A stretch of DNA of 64,000 bases from Trichococcus pasteurii (lineage in GTDB: Bacteria; Bacillota; Bacilli; Lactobacillales; Aerococcaceae): positions 1 to 64,000 of the forward strand of contig NZ_FONM01000009.1 in NCBI RefSeq assembly GCF_900112935.1, read 5' to 3'. Below the pieces are notes generated by a model. The model was given only the letters and a program-made list of their open reading frames with translations, was not told the origin of the DNA and searched no databases. Position numbers and translations under genes: made by a program. Below are positions 51,695 through 61,680 of this stretch, piece by piece. The first letter of the stretch is position 1. Each line of letters opens with the position of its first letter.

Positions 51695-53629
51695 ATGTCA
51701 GAAATCAAAATCACTTTTCCAGACGGCGCCGTAAAAATATTCGAAGCCGGCGTAACAGTGGAAGAAGTAGCAAAAAGCATCAGCAACAGCCTGGCCAAAA
51801 AAGCTTTGGCCGGAAAATTCAATGGGGAATTGGTCGACTTCACACGTCAGTTGGAGACGGATGGTTCGCTTGAAATCGTGACTCCGGATCACGCAGACGG
51901 ATTGGGTATCCTGCGCCACTCGACTGCCCATTTGATGGCGCATGCTTTGACGCGCCTGTTCCCGGAAATCCATTTCGGCGTCGGACCAGCGATCGAAGCA
52001 GGTTTCTACTACGATACCGATATGGAAGTGCAGCTTGCCGAAGAGGACTTGCCGAAAGTCGAAGCGGAAATGATGAACATCGTGAAGGCGAACTATCCGA
52101 TCGTCAGACGTGAAGTGAGCCGTGCGGAAGCATTGGAAATCTTCGCAAATGACCCTTACAAAGTCGAATTGATCACTGCGTTGCCTGAGGGTGACGTCAT
52201 CACCGTCTATACGCAAGAGGACTTCACGGACCTTTGCCGCGGTGTCCATGTGCCGGCAACAGGCAAAATCCAAGTCTTCAAGTTGTTGTCATTGGCGGGT
52301 GCCTACTGGAGAGGAAACTCGAACAACAAAATGATGCAACGTGTCTACGGAACAGCCTTCTTCGACAAGAAAGCCCTAGCTGAATTCATCAAAATGCGCG
52401 AAGAAGCAAAAGAACGCGATCACCGTAAATTAGGCAAAGAGCTGGATCTGTTCATGATCGCTCCTGAAGTCGGTTCCGGTTTGCCTTTCTGGTTGCCGAA
52501 AGGCGCGACGATCCGTCGTACGCTTGAGCGTTACATCGTCGACAAAGAAGTGAGCCTGGGTTACCAGCACGTCTACACGCCGATCATGGCGAATGTGGAA
52601 TTGTACAAAACTTCCGGCCACTGGGACCACTACCATGAAGATATGTTCCCGCCGATGGATATGGGCGATGGCGAAATGCTGGTGTTGCGTCCGATGAACT
52701 GTCCGCACCACATGATGGTCTACAAAAACGACATCCACAGCTACCGCGAATTGCCGATCCGCATCGCCGAATTGGGCATGATGCACCGTTACGAAAAGAG
52801 CGGGGCCTTGTCCGGACTGCAGCGCGTACGCGAAATGACATTGAATGATGCCCACGTATTTGTCCGTCCGGATCAGATCAAGGACGAATTCAAACGCGTG
52901 CTGCAATTGGTCATGGATGTTTACGCAGACTTCCAGATCAGCGACTACCGTTTCCGTCTGAGCTACCGCGATCCTGAAGACAAAGTAAAATACTTTGACG
53001 ACGACGATATGTGGAACAAAGCGGAAGCGATGCTGAAGGAAGCCATGGATGAATTCGGTCTGGAATACTTCGAAGCTATCGGTGAAGCTGCGTTCTACGG
53101 CCCTAAGTTGGATGTGCAGTTCAAGACAGCGATGGGCTTGGAGGAAACGATGTCCACAATCCAATTGGACTTCCTGTTGCCTGAACGCTTCGACCTGACT
53201 TATGTCGGCGAAGACGGCGAAAACAATCATCGTCCGGTCGTTATCCACCGTGGCGTCATCTCCACAATGGAGCGGTTTGTGGCTTATCTGATAGAAGAGT
53301 ACAAAGGAGCATTCCCGGTATGGTTGGCTCCTGTCCAAGCTACGATCATCCCTGTCAACCTGGACCTGCATGCCGATCAAGCCTATGAACTGAAAGCCGT
53401 AATGGAACAGTTGGGCATGCGTGTCGAAGTCGATGACCGCAACGAGAAGATGGGTTACAAGATCCGTGCTTCCCAGACTCAAAAAATCCCTTACCAACTT
53501 GTCATCGGCGACCAGGAATTGGTGAACGGAACCGTCACTGTCCGCCGCTACGGCTCGAAAGAAATGGTTACTTTCAGCATGGATGATTTCTTGGCTGAGG
53601 TTCAATCTGAAATCAAAAACTTCAAATAA
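51695..53629 (+). CDS. thrS: Threonine--tRNA ligase
   Basis: A 644-residue class II synthetase: N-terminal TGS domain (1-62), editing/SAD domain (about 65-240, [11 protein letters not shown] with zinc-type His), catalytic core (about 245-535; [31 protein letters not shown] and [13 protein letters not shown]) and an anticodon-binding domain (about 540-644). It charges tRNA-Thr. TTGGAGGAATCAGC precedes the ATG. It is preceded by a threonine T-box leader and followed by a terminator. Confidence 0.97.
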   Translation: MSEIKITFPDGAVKIFEAGVTVEEVAKSISNSLAKKALAGKFNGELVDFTRQLETDGSLEIVTPDHADGLGILRHSTAHLMAHALTRLFPEIHFGVGPAIEAGFYYDTDMEVQLAEEDLPKVEAEMMNIVKANYPIVRREVSRAEALEIFANDPYKVELITALPEGDVITVYTQEDFTDLCRGVHVPATGKIQVFKLLSLAGAYWRGNSNNKMMQRVYGTAFFDKKALAEFIKMREEAKERDHRKLGKELDLFMIAPEVGSGLPFWLPKGATIRRTLERYIVDKEVSLGYQHVYTPIMANVELYKTSGHWDHYHEDMFPPMDMGDGEMLVLRPMNCPHHMMVYKNDIHSYRELPIRIAELGMMHRYEKSGALSGLQRVREMTLNDAHVFVRPDQIKDEFKRVLQLVMDVYADFQISDYRFRLSYRDPEDKVKYFDDDDMWNKAEAMLKEAMDEFGLEYFEAIGEAAFYGPKLDVQFKTAMGLEETMSTIQLDFLLPERFDLTYVGEDGENNHRPVVIHRGVISTMERFVAYLIEEYKGAFPVWLAPVQATIIPVNLDLHADQAYELKAVMEQLGMRVEVDDRNEKMGYKIRASQTQKIPYQLVIGDQELVNGTVTVRRYGSKEMVTFSMDDFLAEVQSEIKNFK

Positions 53630-53707
53630 TCTTATCAAATCCACATCTTTCTGAGCAAATCATGATACAATAAGTTTCAGTGATGTAGCTTTGATTCTGT
53701 TAGCTTG

Positions 53708-53755
53708 ATGAAGGCCCGGAACATGGCAGTTTGTGTTCCGGGCCTTCATTTTCTT
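53708..53755 (+). terminator. Terminator after thrS
   Basis: Perfect 16-bp arms ATGAAGGCCCGGAACA (53708-53723) and its complement (53734-53749), followed by TTTCTT. Confidence 0.85.
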
Positions 53756-53787
53756 ATATATTTTGCTTGATAGGGGATGAAGGGTTT

Positions 53788-54978
53788 ATGTTAAGAGAAG
53801 AATTGATGAAAATGCTGGATGGCCGTGAAGATGACATGATCGCTTTGCGCCGTCATTTCCATGAGCATCCTGAACTGTCATTCGACGAGAAAGAAACGGC
53901 TGCGTTCATCGCCCGTTTCTATGAGGATAAACCGGTTGATGTGCAGACGAACGTCGGGAACGGCTATGGCATCATCGTCACGATCAACGGAAAACAACCA
54001 GGCCGGACCATCGCGCTGCGGGCGGATTTTGATGCGCTTCAGATCGAAGAACAGACCGGTCTGCCGTTTGCATCCAAAAACCCAGGTGTCATGCATGCCT
54101 GCGGACATGATGGGCACACTGCCTATTTGATGGTCTTGGCTGATTGCCTGATCCGTCTGCGGGACCAATGGGAAGGAACAGTCAAAATTGTGCACCAGCA
54201 TGCCGAAGAAATGGCCCCGGCAGGCGCCAAGAGCATCGTGGACTCCGGCTTGTTGGACGATGTCGATGAAATCTATGGCATCCATTTCTATCCGGATCAT
54301 GAAGTCGGCACCGTCTTTTACACAAGCGGCTACGCCTATGCGGGCTGCAGCGACATCAAAGTTACGATCCAAGGGACTGGTGGGCATGCTTCGCAACCGC
54401 ACCGCTCCAACGATACGATCGTGGCGGCTTCCAGCTTCGTGATGAATCTGCAGACCATCGTTTCCCGCCGTATCAATCCTTATGACATGGCTGTCGTGAC
54501 GATCGGTTCCTTCGAGGCGGTCGGGAGCAGCAACGTCATCAAGGATAGCCTGGTTCTGCGCGGGGATGCCCGTTATATGGATCTGGAGGTCGGGAAGGTC
54601 ATTGAGGAACATTTCCACCGGATCGGCCGCGGCCTTGAGGAGATGTATGATGTGAAAGTGGAAATCGACTACAACTCCGATTATCCGCCCTTGTACAACC
54701 ATCCGAAGGAGACTGCCAAAGCAGCCGCAGTCCTTGAGAAGCATGGTGTCGGGTCTTACTTGAATCAAGTCATCGCAACTTCAGCCAACACCGGAGCTGA
54801 GGATTTCGGTCAGTATCTGCTGAAAATCCCCGGCGCATTCCTGAATGTCGGCGCCCGCCCGAACCAAGTTGAAGTTTTCAATAATCATCACCCGAAATTC
54901 GATATCAATGAAAAAGCTCTATTGGTCGCGGCTAAATCAGTCGCTGACATCACCCTTGCGGCGTTAGCCGGGGAATGA
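53788..54978 (+). CDS. M20-family amidohydrolase/peptidase
   Basis: A 396-residue metallohydrolase of the M20D group. The motif HACGHDGHTAYL, the paired glutamates HQHAEEMAPAGA and the dimerisation-domain segment GTGGHASQPHRSNDTI are typical of enzymes that cleave N-acyl amino acids or short peptides; the substrate here is unknown. The ATG at 53788 has GATGAAGGG just upstream, and the open frame before it lies in the thrS terminator. It ends 18 bases before folE and may be cotranscribed with the folate genes. Confidence 0.88.
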   Translation: MLREELMKMLDGREDDMIALRRHFHEHPELSFDEKETAAFIARFYEDKPVDVQTNVGNGYGIIVTINGKQPGRTIALRADFDALQIEEQTGLPFASKNPGVMHACGHDGHTAYLMVLADCLIRLRDQWEGTVKIVHQHAEEMAPAGAKSIVDSGLLDDVDEIYGIHFYPDHEVGTVFYTSGYAYAGCSDIKVTIQGTGGHASQPHRSNDTIVAASSFVMNLQTIVSRRINPYDMAVVTIGSFEAVGSSNVIKDSLVLRGDARYMDLEVGKVIEEHFHRIGRGLEEMYDVKVEIDYNSDYPPLYNHPKETAKAAAVLEKHGVGSYLNQVIATSANTGAEDFGQYLLKIPGAFLNVGARPNQVEVFNNHHPKFDINEKALLVAAKSVADITLAALAGE

Positions 54979-54996
54979 GCGTTTAGGAGGATAAAA

Positions 54997-55554
54997 ATGG
55001 ATTTAGAAAAGATAGAAACCGCCGTCCAAATGATTTTGGAGGCGATCGGTGAAGATCCGAACCGCTCAGGACTGCAGGATACGCCGAAGCGGGTAGCGCG
55101 CATGTATGCCGAGATTTTTTCCGGTGTCGAGAAAGACCCTGCCGATCACGCTAAGGTGGTCTTCCATGAAGATACCGACGAAATCGTATTAGTGAAGGAC
55201 ATTCCTTTCTATTCGACTTGCGAACATCATCTGGTTCCTTTTTTCGGTGTAGGACATATCGCTTATATGCCGAAGGATGGACAGGTAATCGGTTTGAGCA
55301 AGCTGGCGCGTATCCTGGATGAGGTCAGCAAAAAGCCGCAGATCCAGGAACGGATCACGACGACTGTTGCGGATATCCTGATGGAGCATCTGGAACCGCA
55401 GGGCGTCATGGTCGTTTTGGAAGCTGAGCATATGTGCATGACCATGCGCGGCGTGAAAAAGCCGGGCAGCAAGACTGTGACATCCGCAGTCCGTGGCGCA
55501 TTCAAACAATCATTCAAATCCAGAAGTGAAGTGCTGGAATTGATCAAACTGTAG
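54997..55554 (+). CDS. folE: GTP cyclohydrolase I
   Basis: A 185-residue enzyme that converts GTP to 7,8-dihydroneopterin triphosphate, the first step of folate synthesis. Visible are [16 protein letters not shown], the zinc/active-site segment [20 protein letters not shown] and the C-terminal zinc Cys in [26 protein letters not shown] site precedes the ATG. It leads the folE-folP-folB-folK run. Confidence 0.96.
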   Translation: MDLEKIETAVQMILEAIGEDPNRSGLQDTPKRVARMYAEIFSGVEKDPADHAKVVFHEDTDEIVLVKDIPFYSTCEHHLVPFFGVGHIAYMPKDGQVIGLSKLARILDEVSKKPQIQERITTTVADILMEHLEPQGVMVVLEAEHMCMTMRGVKKPGSKTVTSAVRGAFKQSFKSRSEVLELIKL

Positions 55555-55585
55555 ACGAAGTACACGCTGATGAGGAGAATGAATC

Positions 55586-56419
55586 TTGAAATTAACGACA
55601 AAGACGAAGGTATATGACCTGTCGAAGCGCAGCTATATCATGGGGATCCTGAATGTGACGCCTGACTCGTTTTCTGACGGTGGGGAGTGGAACACGGTCG
55701 AAAAAGCCGTCGCCCATGCTCTCGAAATGGTTGCTGATGGTGCTGACATCATCGACATCGGCGGAGAATCCACCCGTCCGGGCCACACCCAGATTTCTGA
55801 TGAAGAGGAGATTGCGCGGATTGTGCCTGTCATTGAAGCTGTCAAAAAAGCGGTCGATGTGCCGCTTTCGATCGACACCTACAAGTCGGCGGTCGCCCGT
55901 GCGGCTTGCGAGGCCGGCGTTGATATCATCAACGACATTTGGGGCTGCAAGTACGATCCGGAGATTGCGGCTGTGGCTGCGGCATTTGATGTTCCGATCA
56001 TTTTGATGCACAACCGGGAAAAGCCGGATTATGCCTTTTTGATCGAAGATATGCTGGCTGATTTAGCGGAGAGTGTGCGGATTGCAGTTTCGGCAGGCGT
56101 CAAAAGGGAAAACATCATCCTCGATCCCGGCTGCGGATTCGGGAAAACCTATGAAGACAATCTGAACGTGGTCCATCATCTGAAGCGGTTTGCGGATCTC
56201 GGCTACCCGTTGCTCCTGGGAACGTCCCGTAAACGGTTCATCGGAACGGCACTGGGGGATGTCCCTTTCAAGGGGCGCGATCTGGGGACTGCCGCAACGA
56301 CTGCATTGGGCATAGTAAACGGTGCACAACTGTTCCGCGTGCACAATGTAAAGGCCAATGCGGAAATGGCACGGATGATGGATATCATGTTGAAAAAAGG
56401 AGAGAGCCCGATTGGATAA
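55586..56419 (+). CDS. folP: Dihydropteroate synthase
   Basis: A 277-residue TIM-barrel enzyme that joins pterin pyrophosphate and p-aminobenzoate. Signatures are MGILNVTPDSFSDGG, DIIDIGGESTRPGHT, DIINDIWG and DPGCGFGKT plus LGTSRKRFIG. GAGGAGAATGAATC precedes a TTG start (55586). It overlaps folB by 8 bases. Confidence 0.95.
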   Translation: MKLTTKTKVYDLSKRSYIMGILNVTPDSFSDGGEWNTVEKAVAHALEMVADGADIIDIGGESTRPGHTQISDEEEIARIVPVIEAVKKAVDVPLSIDTYKSAVARAACEAGVDIINDIWGCKYDPEIAAVAAAFDVPIILMHNREKPDYAFLIEDMLADLAESVRIAVSAGVKRENIILDPGCGFGKTYEDNLNVVHHLKRFADLGYPLLLGTSRKRFIGTALGDVPFKGRDLGTAATTALGIVNGAQLFRVHNVKANAEMARMMDIMLKKGESPIG

Positions 56420-56780
56420 AATCTATTTGAATAATCTGCAGTTCTATGCCTTTCATGGATTGAATGCGGAAGAAAAGGTGTTGGGACAGCGCTTCAACGT
56501 AGATGTTGTGCTGCACACCGATACAAAAAAAGCCGGTTACAGCGACAAAATGGAGGATTCGATCCATTATGGCCATGCCTACAAAGCTGTCAAAGCGGTA
56601 GTGGAGGGCGAAAACTTCAACCTGATCGAAGCTTTGGCGGAGCATATCGCCATCGCTTTGTTTGCGCGTTTTGACGGCTTGCAGGCGTGCCAGGTGAAAG
56701 TGATCAAGCCGGATCCTCCGATCGTCGGTCATTATGATTCCGTTGCGGTTGAAATCTACCGCGAAAGGGAAGGGAGCTAA
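56412..56780 (+). CDS. folB: Dihydroneopterin aldolase
   Basis: A 122-residue aldolase that makes 6-hydroxymethyl-dihydropterin. Signatures are LNNLQFYAFHGLNAEEKVLGQ, DSIHYGHAYKAVK and the C-terminal VKVIKPDPPIVGHYDSVAVEI. The TTG start at 56412 follows AAAGGAGAGAGC and overlaps the end of folP, so translation is coupled. folK starts four bases after its stop. Confidence 0.94.
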   Translation: MDKIYLNNLQFYAFHGLNAEEKVLGQRFNVDVVLHTDTKKAGYSDKMEDSIHYGHAYKAVKAVVEGENFNLIEALAEHIAIALFARFDGLQACQVKVIKPDPPIVGHYDSVAVEIYREREGS

Positions 56781-56784
56781 GCGC

Positions 56785-57285
56785 ATGCCTATCGTGTACA
56801 TCGCCTTAGGCACGAATCTCGAGCCGCGTGCAACCCATCTCGAAAAAGCCTTGGAGCTTTTCCGCTCCTTGCCCGATGTGGAAGTGAAACGCGTATCCTC
56901 CATTTATGAATCGAAACCGGTCGGCTATCTCGACCAGCCGGATTTCCTGAACCTGGTGTTCGAAGCGGACACGGACTTGCTTCCGATGGATTTGCTGGAC
57001 AGCTGCCAAAACATCGAACAGGAACTCGGAAGAGTGCGGACCATCCGATTCGGCCCGCGCACCTTGGATGTCGACATTGTTTTGTACGGAGTGGAGAGTA
57101 TCGAAGAAGAACGGCTGACCGTGCCGCATCCGAGGATGCAGGAGCGCTCCTTCGTGCTGTTGCCGCTGCAGGAACTGAATCCGGAATTTGTCGTTCCGGG
57201 ATGGAACAAAACCGTCAATGAACTGGTGGCGGAATTGCCCCCAGAGGATCTCGAAGAAATCTGGAAATACGCACCGGAAGCCTGA
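56785..57285 (+). CDS. folK: 2-amino-4-hydroxy-6-hydroxymethyldihydropteridine pyrophosphokinase
   Basis: A 166-residue HPPK that activates the pterin for FolP. Signatures are YIALGTNLEPRATHLEKAL and RFGPRTLDVDIVLYG and PHPRMQERSFVLLPL. The ATG at 56785 lies downstream of AAGGGAGCTAAG; an ATG 17 codons earlier is inside folB. It is the last gene of the folate operon; no folC or dihydrofolate reductase gene is in the window. Confidence 0.95.
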   Translation: MPIVYIALGTNLEPRATHLEKALELFRSLPDVEVKRVSSIYESKPVGYLDQPDFLNLVFEADTDLLPMDLLDSCQNIEQELGRVRTIRFGPRTLDVDIVLYGVESIEEERLTVPHPRMQERSFVLLPLQELNPEFVVPGWNKTVNELVAELPPEDLEEIWKYAPEA

Positions 57286-57330
57286 ATGTCTGAACCTATC
57301 TTGTAAAAGAATATTTTTAGAGAAATGCTC

Positions 57331-57359
57331 TTGACGTTTTCATTTCAACAAGGTATACT
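57331..57359 (+). promoter_or_regulatory. Promoter of infC-rpmI-rplT
   Basis: TTGACG (57331-57336), 17-base spacer, TATACT (57354-57359): a strong vegetative promoter. Confidence 0.85.
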
Positions 57360-57365
57360 ATAAAA

Positions 57366-57496
57366 GTTGAGAAATTAAGCAGAAGCACCCGCTTCTCGCC
57401 TAAGTGGACAATCGCGTCCCTGGGCCAGATATGTACAAGTAACTTGCAGCAATGCGAGTATTGTCGGCGGGTTATTATGACCCGCCGGCTTTTTTC
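57366..57496 (+). promoter_or_regulatory. L20-type leader with terminator upstream of infC
   Basis: About 130 bases with paired segments (AGAAGC/GCTTCT, AACTTGCAG) and ending in a terminator with arms GTCGGCGGGT (57463-57472) and ACCCGCCGGC (57480-57489) plus T residues. A leader of this kind at infC-rpmI-rplT in Firmicutes is bound by ribosomal protein L20 to stop its own operon. Confidence 0.8.
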
Positions 57497-57534
57497 TGCG
57501 TTCTTTCTCTCAAATATCATGGAGGTGAACGACC

Positions 57535-58050
57535 ATAGCAAAAGATATGATGGTTAACGACGGCATCCGTGCCCGCGAACTACGCATTATCGGTAGTGAC
57601 GGCGAGCAACTAGGAGTCAAATCGAAAAGTGATGCATTGCAGATTGCAGAAGCAGCAAATTTAGATTTAGTTTTGGTATCGCCAAATGCAAACCCGCCCG
57701 TTGCCCGTATTATGGATTACGGTAAGTTCCGTTTCGATCAACAAAAACGTGAACGTGAAGCCCGTAAAAACCAAAAAGTGGTAAGCCTTAAAGAAGTACG
57801 CTTGAGTCCTTCCATCGACGAAAATGATTTTCAAACGAAATTGCGGAATGCACGCAAATTCTTGGAAAAAGGTGACAAAGTGAAAGCATCGATCCGATTC
57901 AAAGGACGTGCCATCACCCACAAAGAAATCGGACAAAGGGTCCTTGATCGCCTTGCATCTGAGCTTACTGACGTTTCGACGATTGAATCTCATCCTAAAA
58001 TGGACGGAAGAAGCATGTTCTTGATGTTGGCGCCCAAAGCCGATAAATAA
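57535..58050 (+). CDS. infC: Translation initiation factor IF-3, with ATA start codon
   Basis: A 171-residue factor that controls start-codon choice on the 30S subunit: N-terminal domain to about residue 80 ([20 protein letters not shown]), linker with [16 protein letters not shown]-terminal domain with [14 protein letters not shown]. The start is placed at ATA 57535-57537: GGAGGTGA lies exactly 6 bases upstream, and the frame ATA GCA AAA GAT ATG ATG runs into the known protein. The first in-frame ATG (57547) would be 18 bases from that site. Rare AUN starts are a known self-control feature of infC. Confidence 0.93.
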   Translation: MAKDMMVNDGIRARELRIIGSDGEQLGVKSKSDALQIAEAANLDLVLVSPNANPPVARIMDYGKFRFDQQKREREARKNQKVVSLKEVRLSPSIDENDFQTKLRNARKFLEKGDKVKASIRFKGRAITHKEIGQRVLDRLASELTDVSTIESHPKMDGRSMFLMLAPKADK

Positions 58051-58080
58051 ATTTGTAACTTAATTTAGGAGGAAAGACAA

Positions 58081-58281
58081 ATGCCAAAACAAAAAACTCA
58101 CCGTGGTTCAGCTAAACGTTTCAAAAGAACTGGTAACGGCGGACTAAAACGTTGGAGCGCTTTTACAAGCCATAGATTCCACGGAAAAACGAAGAAACAA
58201 AGACGTCAATTGCGTCAAGCTTCAATGGTTAGCGCATCTGATATCAAACGCATCAGCCAACAATTATCACAAATGAAATAA
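58081..58281 (+). CDS. rpmI: 50S ribosomal protein L35
   Basis: A 66-residue basic protein with the L35 start [19 protein letters not shown] and the RHRLRxxx-like basic middle. TTAGGAGGAAAGACAA precedes the ATG. It lies 30 bases after infC and 56 bases before rplT in the standard operon. Confidence 0.97.
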   Translation: MPKQKTHRGSAKRFKRTGNGGLKRWSAFTSHRFHGKTKKQRRQLRQASMVSASDIKRISQQLSQMK

Positions 58282-58337
58282 TTCTAAACAACAACAATAC
58301 GAGATAGAACCATGGTTCTAATAAGGAGGAAATCACT

Positions 58338-58697
58338 ATGCCACGTGTTAAAGGTGGGACAGTAACCCGTAAACGCCGCAAAAAGATTATTAAATTATCT
58401 AAAGGTTATTACGGTTCAAAACATACATTATTCAAAACAGCTAAAGAACAAGTAATGAAATCTTATACTTATGCTTACAGAGACCGTCGTCAAAAGAAAC
58501 GTGACTTCCGTAGATTATGGATTGCCCGTATCAACGCGGCTGCTCGCATCAACGGCATGAGCTACAGCACTTTGATCCACGGATTGAAACTTGCTGGTAT
58601 CGAAATGAACCGTAAAATGTTGGCTGACTTGGCTGTTACAGACGCTGCAGCTTTCACTGCGGTAGCTGAACAAGCTAAAGCTGCTTTGGCTAAATAA
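58338..58697 (+). CDS. rplT: 50S ribosomal protein L20
   Basis: A 119-residue protein with [19 protein letters not shown] and [19 protein letters not shown], diagnostic of L20. It binds 23S rRNA early in assembly and probably also the operon leader as an autoregulator. ATAAGGAGGAAATCACT precedes the ATG. Confidence 0.97.
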   Translation: MPRVKGGTVTRKRRKKIIKLSKGYYGSKHTLFKTAKEQVMKSYTYAYRDRRQKKRDFRRLWIARINAAARINGMSYSTLIHGLKLAGIEMNRKMLADLAVTDAAAFTAVAEQAKAALAK

Positions 58698-58706
58698 TTT
58701 TCTAAT

Positions 58707-58748
58707 CGCTGCCCTCCGGTCTTTGACCGGAAGTGCGGCGTTTTTTTG
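58707..58748 (+). terminator. Terminator after rplT
   Basis: Hairpin with TCCGGTC (58715-58721) and GACCGGA (58725-58731) plus outer CGC-n-GC/GCGGCG pairs, then seven T residues. Confidence 0.9.
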
Positions 58749-58764
58749 TTTTTCATAGAGTAAA

Positions 58765-58773
58765 TGCTATACT
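58765..58773 (+). promoter_or_regulatory. Extended -10 promoter of the second M42 peptidase gene
   Basis: TGC-TATACT at 58765-58773, 35 bases before the start codon; the -35 (TTGTTT, 58747-58752) is at 15 bases, so it is weak. Confidence 0.5.
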
Positions 58774-58807
58774 GATATTATGTCAGTAAATCAATGGGGG
58801 TATCATT

Positions 58808-59893
58808 TTGGAAAAGAAAGAATTACAGATGCTGATCGATTTGACGGATGCGAGAGGCGTTCCGGGCAACGAAGGGGAGGTCCGAGAAGTCTTCAGACGC
58901 TACGCGGAACCTTTCGCCGAAAGCTTTTCGCAGGACGGATTGGGAGGTCTTTTTGCCAAACATGCGGGTACAGAAGATGGGCCGACCATTTTGTTGGCGG
59001 GGCACTTGGATGAAGTGGGTTTTATGGTCACGAGCATTACCGAGAAGGGTTTCATCAAATTCCAAACTTTGGGTGGCTGGTGGAATCAGGTCATGCTGGC
59101 CCAGCAGGTGGAAATCACCAACTCAAAAGGCGAGCGCTGCCACGGGGTCATCGGCTGCAAGCCTCCGCATGTGCTGACGCCGGAAGCGCGCAAAAAGCCG
59201 TATGAAATCAAAGATATGTTCATCGACATCGGCGCTTCTTCGAAAGAACAAGCAGCGGAATGGGGCATCAAACCCGGCGACATGATTACGCCGTACATTT
59301 CCTTCAAACGCATGAACGATTCAAAATTCCTTTTGGCGAAAGCTTGGGACAACCGCATCGGACTGGCCGTTGCGCTGAGAGTGTTGGAAAATGTCGCAAA
59401 AGCTGGGCATCCGAATGTGATCTTCAGCGGCGGGAATGTTCAGGAGGAAGTAGGTCTGCGCGGTGCGAAGACGGCCACGCATATGATCCGTCCGGACATC
59501 GCGTTTGCTTTGGATACAGGAACTGCCGGGGATACTCCGGGAATGACGCCTCAAGAAGCGGATTCCGAATTAGGAAAAGGGCCGCAATTATTGATTTATG
59601 ACGCATCGATGATCCCGCACCGGGGCTTACGCGATTTCATCGTCGGTGTTGCCGAAGAATGCGAAATTCCGTTCCAGTACACGGTCATTACAGGCGGTGG
59701 AACGGATGCAGGCGCCCAACATCAGAGTTTGGATGGCATTCCTTCCTTCGCGATCACTGTGCCGGTACGTTATCTGCATTCGCACACTTCCATGATCCAT
59801 GAAGATGATTATCTGAATGCGGTCAAATTGGTCACCGAATTAGTCAAACGCTTGGATGCGGAAACAGTCAAACAGATCCGCGAAAACGTCTAA
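58808..59893 (+). CDS. M42-family aminopeptidase, second copy
   Basis: A 361-residue dinuclear metallo-aminopeptidase with [36 protein letters not shown] and the GGTDAGAQH segment. It is a paralogue of the product at 38485-39579 (similar length and all metal ligands present), but has LGGWWNQVM where that one has LGGWNAYVV. The TTG start has AATGGGGG 7 bases upstream; the next Met is residue 8. It stands alone after the rplT terminator. Confidence 0.88.
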   Translation: MEKKELQMLIDLTDARGVPGNEGEVREVFRRYAEPFAESFSQDGLGGLFAKHAGTEDGPTILLAGHLDEVGFMVTSITEKGFIKFQTLGGWWNQVMLAQQVEITNSKGERCHGVIGCKPPHVLTPEARKKPYEIKDMFIDIGASSKEQAAEWGIKPGDMITPYISFKRMNDSKFLLAKAWDNRIGLAVALRVLENVAKAGHPNVIFSGGNVQEEVGLRGAKTATHMIRPDIAFALDTGTAGDTPGMTPQEADSELGKGPQLLIYDASMIPHRGLRDFIVGVAEECEIPFQYTVITGGGTDAGAQHQSLDGIPSFAITVPVRYLHSHTSMIHEDDYLNAVKLVTELVKRLDAETVKQIRENV

Positions 59894-60011
59894 AAACGCG
59901 AACGGGATGAATATCTGTCGAAAAGTATCCACATATTTTCGGTGGTGGATAGAGTAAGATATAGATAGTGATTAATTAGGCGTCAAGAAAGAAAAAGGAG
60001 GGGATGGAAGG

Positions 60012-61442
60012 ATGGAGAAGATGAAAAGACGTATCGCGATCATCGGCGGCGGACTTAGGGGATTGACAGCCGCTTATGAAATCGATAAAGCCATCCGGGA
60101 ACAAAACCTCCCGTTTGAGTATGTCGTTCTGGAGGATCGAGCCGCTGTGGGCGGCATGATCCATACGATTGAAATGGACGGGTATGCGTTTGATGTAGGC
60201 GCATCAGCTTTCGATTCGAGACGGGCGGATATTTCCGGATTTTTGAAGGAATTGAGCTTGGAATCCGAAATTCAATTCAGCAAAGGCGGGAAACTGGTGC
60301 TGTTCGATGGGACTGCGGTCATGGATGACACTATGATGACTTATCACGGCATGCCGCTTTTCCCTAATGATATTTGGCAGGCAAATGGATTGACCTTGGA
60401 TGCAAAGCTCCGGGCGTTCATGAACAGCATTTTCCTGTCCAAGGACCTGCATGAGAACCCTGAGTATTCAACCGACAACTTTTTGGAATTCCGTTTGGGA
60501 CGGGAAGTGGTCGACTATATGGCTGAGCCCTATTATCCGGATAACGTCTATGGCTCCATGGAATTGATGCCGGTGAAGTTATTCGATGAAAATTTGGTGA
60601 CCATCTACGGAAAGGCGCATATCGGAAAGCACAAAAAAGAGCAGCTGATGCGTTTTGCGGATGGATCCGGCCAGGAGTATACCTTCAAAGAAGGCTTGGC
60701 AACCTTAACCAAATGCCTGGCCCAGCGTACGGAAGGCCATCTATACGTGAATCAGAAAGTGAAGTCGTTGAACAGCGTGGCGGAGGACCTGCTGTTGATC
60801 GAATTGAATGGGCGTGAATCCATGCGTGCTGGGAGTGTTGTGGTCACAACAAATCCCCAGGAATCCCTTGGGTTTTTGGAAGGTCTGACCAGTGAAATTG
60901 CTATCCCGAAAGCTCAAAGCACCAGTGTGGGCACAGTTTTTTTCAAAATAAACAAAAGGGCAGTCAAAAACTTGCCTGAAGGGCAAGGGTTTGTGATTCC
61001 GCGAAGAAGTTCCTATCATAGCACCAAAGTTGTCGTTCTGAACAACAAATGGCCGCTGCTCGAGCAGGCGGAACATTATTATGTACTTGTGGAATTCGGC
61101 AGATGTTTGGAAGAAACCTTGATAGAATTAGCTGATGATCTCGTGATGGATATCATCAAGAAAGAAGTGAAGGAAATTTTGACTTTGACTGAAGAGCCTC
61201 TACAGGTCACTTTTTATCGCTGGGAAAAGGCCGTACCGCATTTCAGTCTGCATCAAAGACAAGAGATGTTGGGTGAAGATTATCCAGTCAATAGCGAGTA
61301 TGCAAAAAGAGGCATTTTTGTCGGAGGAAATGGAATCACTGGTTATGGGATGGAAAATGCCATCATAGAGGGGAAACGCTTAGCAGATGAGGCAATCCGC
61401 TACATGAAAAAAATGGAAAAGAATGACAGTCCGAATGCATGA
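60012..61442 (+). CDS. HemY-like FAD-dependent oxidoreductase (protoporphyrinogen/coproporphyrinogen oxidase family)
   Basis: A 476-residue flavoprotein. The Rossmann motif IAIIGGGLRGLTAAYE (8-23) and the GG-motif VVLEDRAAVGGMIHT bind FAD; ALGASAF-like FDVGASAF and the C-terminal GIFVGGNGITGYGMENAIIEG complete the HemY/CgoX layout. Family members oxidise coproporphyrinogen III or protoporphyrinogen IX, but no other haem gene is in the window and most lactic acid bacteria do not make haem. The substrate is therefore uncertain. AAAAGGAGGGGATGGAAGG precedes the ATG; residue 4 is a second Met. Confidence 0.8.
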   Translation: MEKMKRRIAIIGGGLRGLTAAYEIDKAIREQNLPFEYVVLEDRAAVGGMIHTIEMDGYAFDVGASAFDSRRADISGFLKELSLESEIQFSKGGKLVLFDGTAVMDDTMMTYHGMPLFPNDIWQANGLTLDAKLRAFMNSIFLSKDLHENPEYSTDNFLEFRLGREVVDYMAEPYYPDNVYGSMELMPVKLFDENLVTIYGKAHIGKHKKEQLMRFADGSGQEYTFKEGLATLTKCLAQRTEGHLYVNQKVKSLNSVAEDLLLIELNGRESMRAGSVVVTTNPQESLGFLEGLTSEIAIPKAQSTSVGTVFFKINKRAVKNLPEGQGFVIPRRSSYHSTKVVVLNNKWPLLEQAEHYYVLVEFGRCLEETLIELADDLVMDIIKKEVKEILTLTEEPLQVTFYRWEKAVPHFSLHQRQEMLGEDYPVNSEYAKRGIFVGGNGITGYGMENAIIEGKRLADEAIRYMKKMEKNDSPNA

Positions 61443-61444
61443 TG

Positions 61445-61494
61445 AAACAGTCCGCCTATCTGTATGGTTACAGAGAAGGGTGGACTGTTTTTTG
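61445..61494 (+). terminator. Terminator after the HemY-like gene
   Basis: Arms AAACAGTCC (61445-61453) and GGACTGTTT (61482-61490), then TTTT. Confidence 0.85.
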
Positions 61495-61522
61495 AATTCG
61501 GGTAGTGTTTCTTTTTATTTGG

Positions 61523-61531
61523 TGCTATAAT
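61523..61531 (+). promoter_or_regulatory. Upstream extended -10 promoter of the yhfI-lplA group
   Basis: TGC-TATAAT at 61523-61531; no clear -35. It gives a leader of about 140 bases. Confidence 0.5.
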
Positions 61532-61605
61532 GAATCCGTTGATGTTTAACTGTTATCTATCTATATAAAAACTGTTTCTTTTTGTTGCCGTGAAATAGTT
61601 TGCGA

Positions 61606-61633
61606 TTGTCGATGGCTGAAGGCGTGTTATAAT
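61606..61633 (+). promoter_or_regulatory. Downstream promoter of the yhfI-lplA group
   Basis: TTGTCG (61606-61611), 16-base spacer, TATAAT (61628-61633) with TGT before it (extended -10). Confidence 0.65.
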
Positions 61634-61680
61634 CAGAACAGGATTCTTTGCTTATCAGATATTGGATTGGAGGACGTTGA

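Noticed and set aside
52430-53644. Long open frame opposite thrS, and similar frames opposite polA, dnaB, pbp and yhaO
   Set aside because: All lie wholly antisense to well-recognised genes, lack ribosome sites and show no domain sense.
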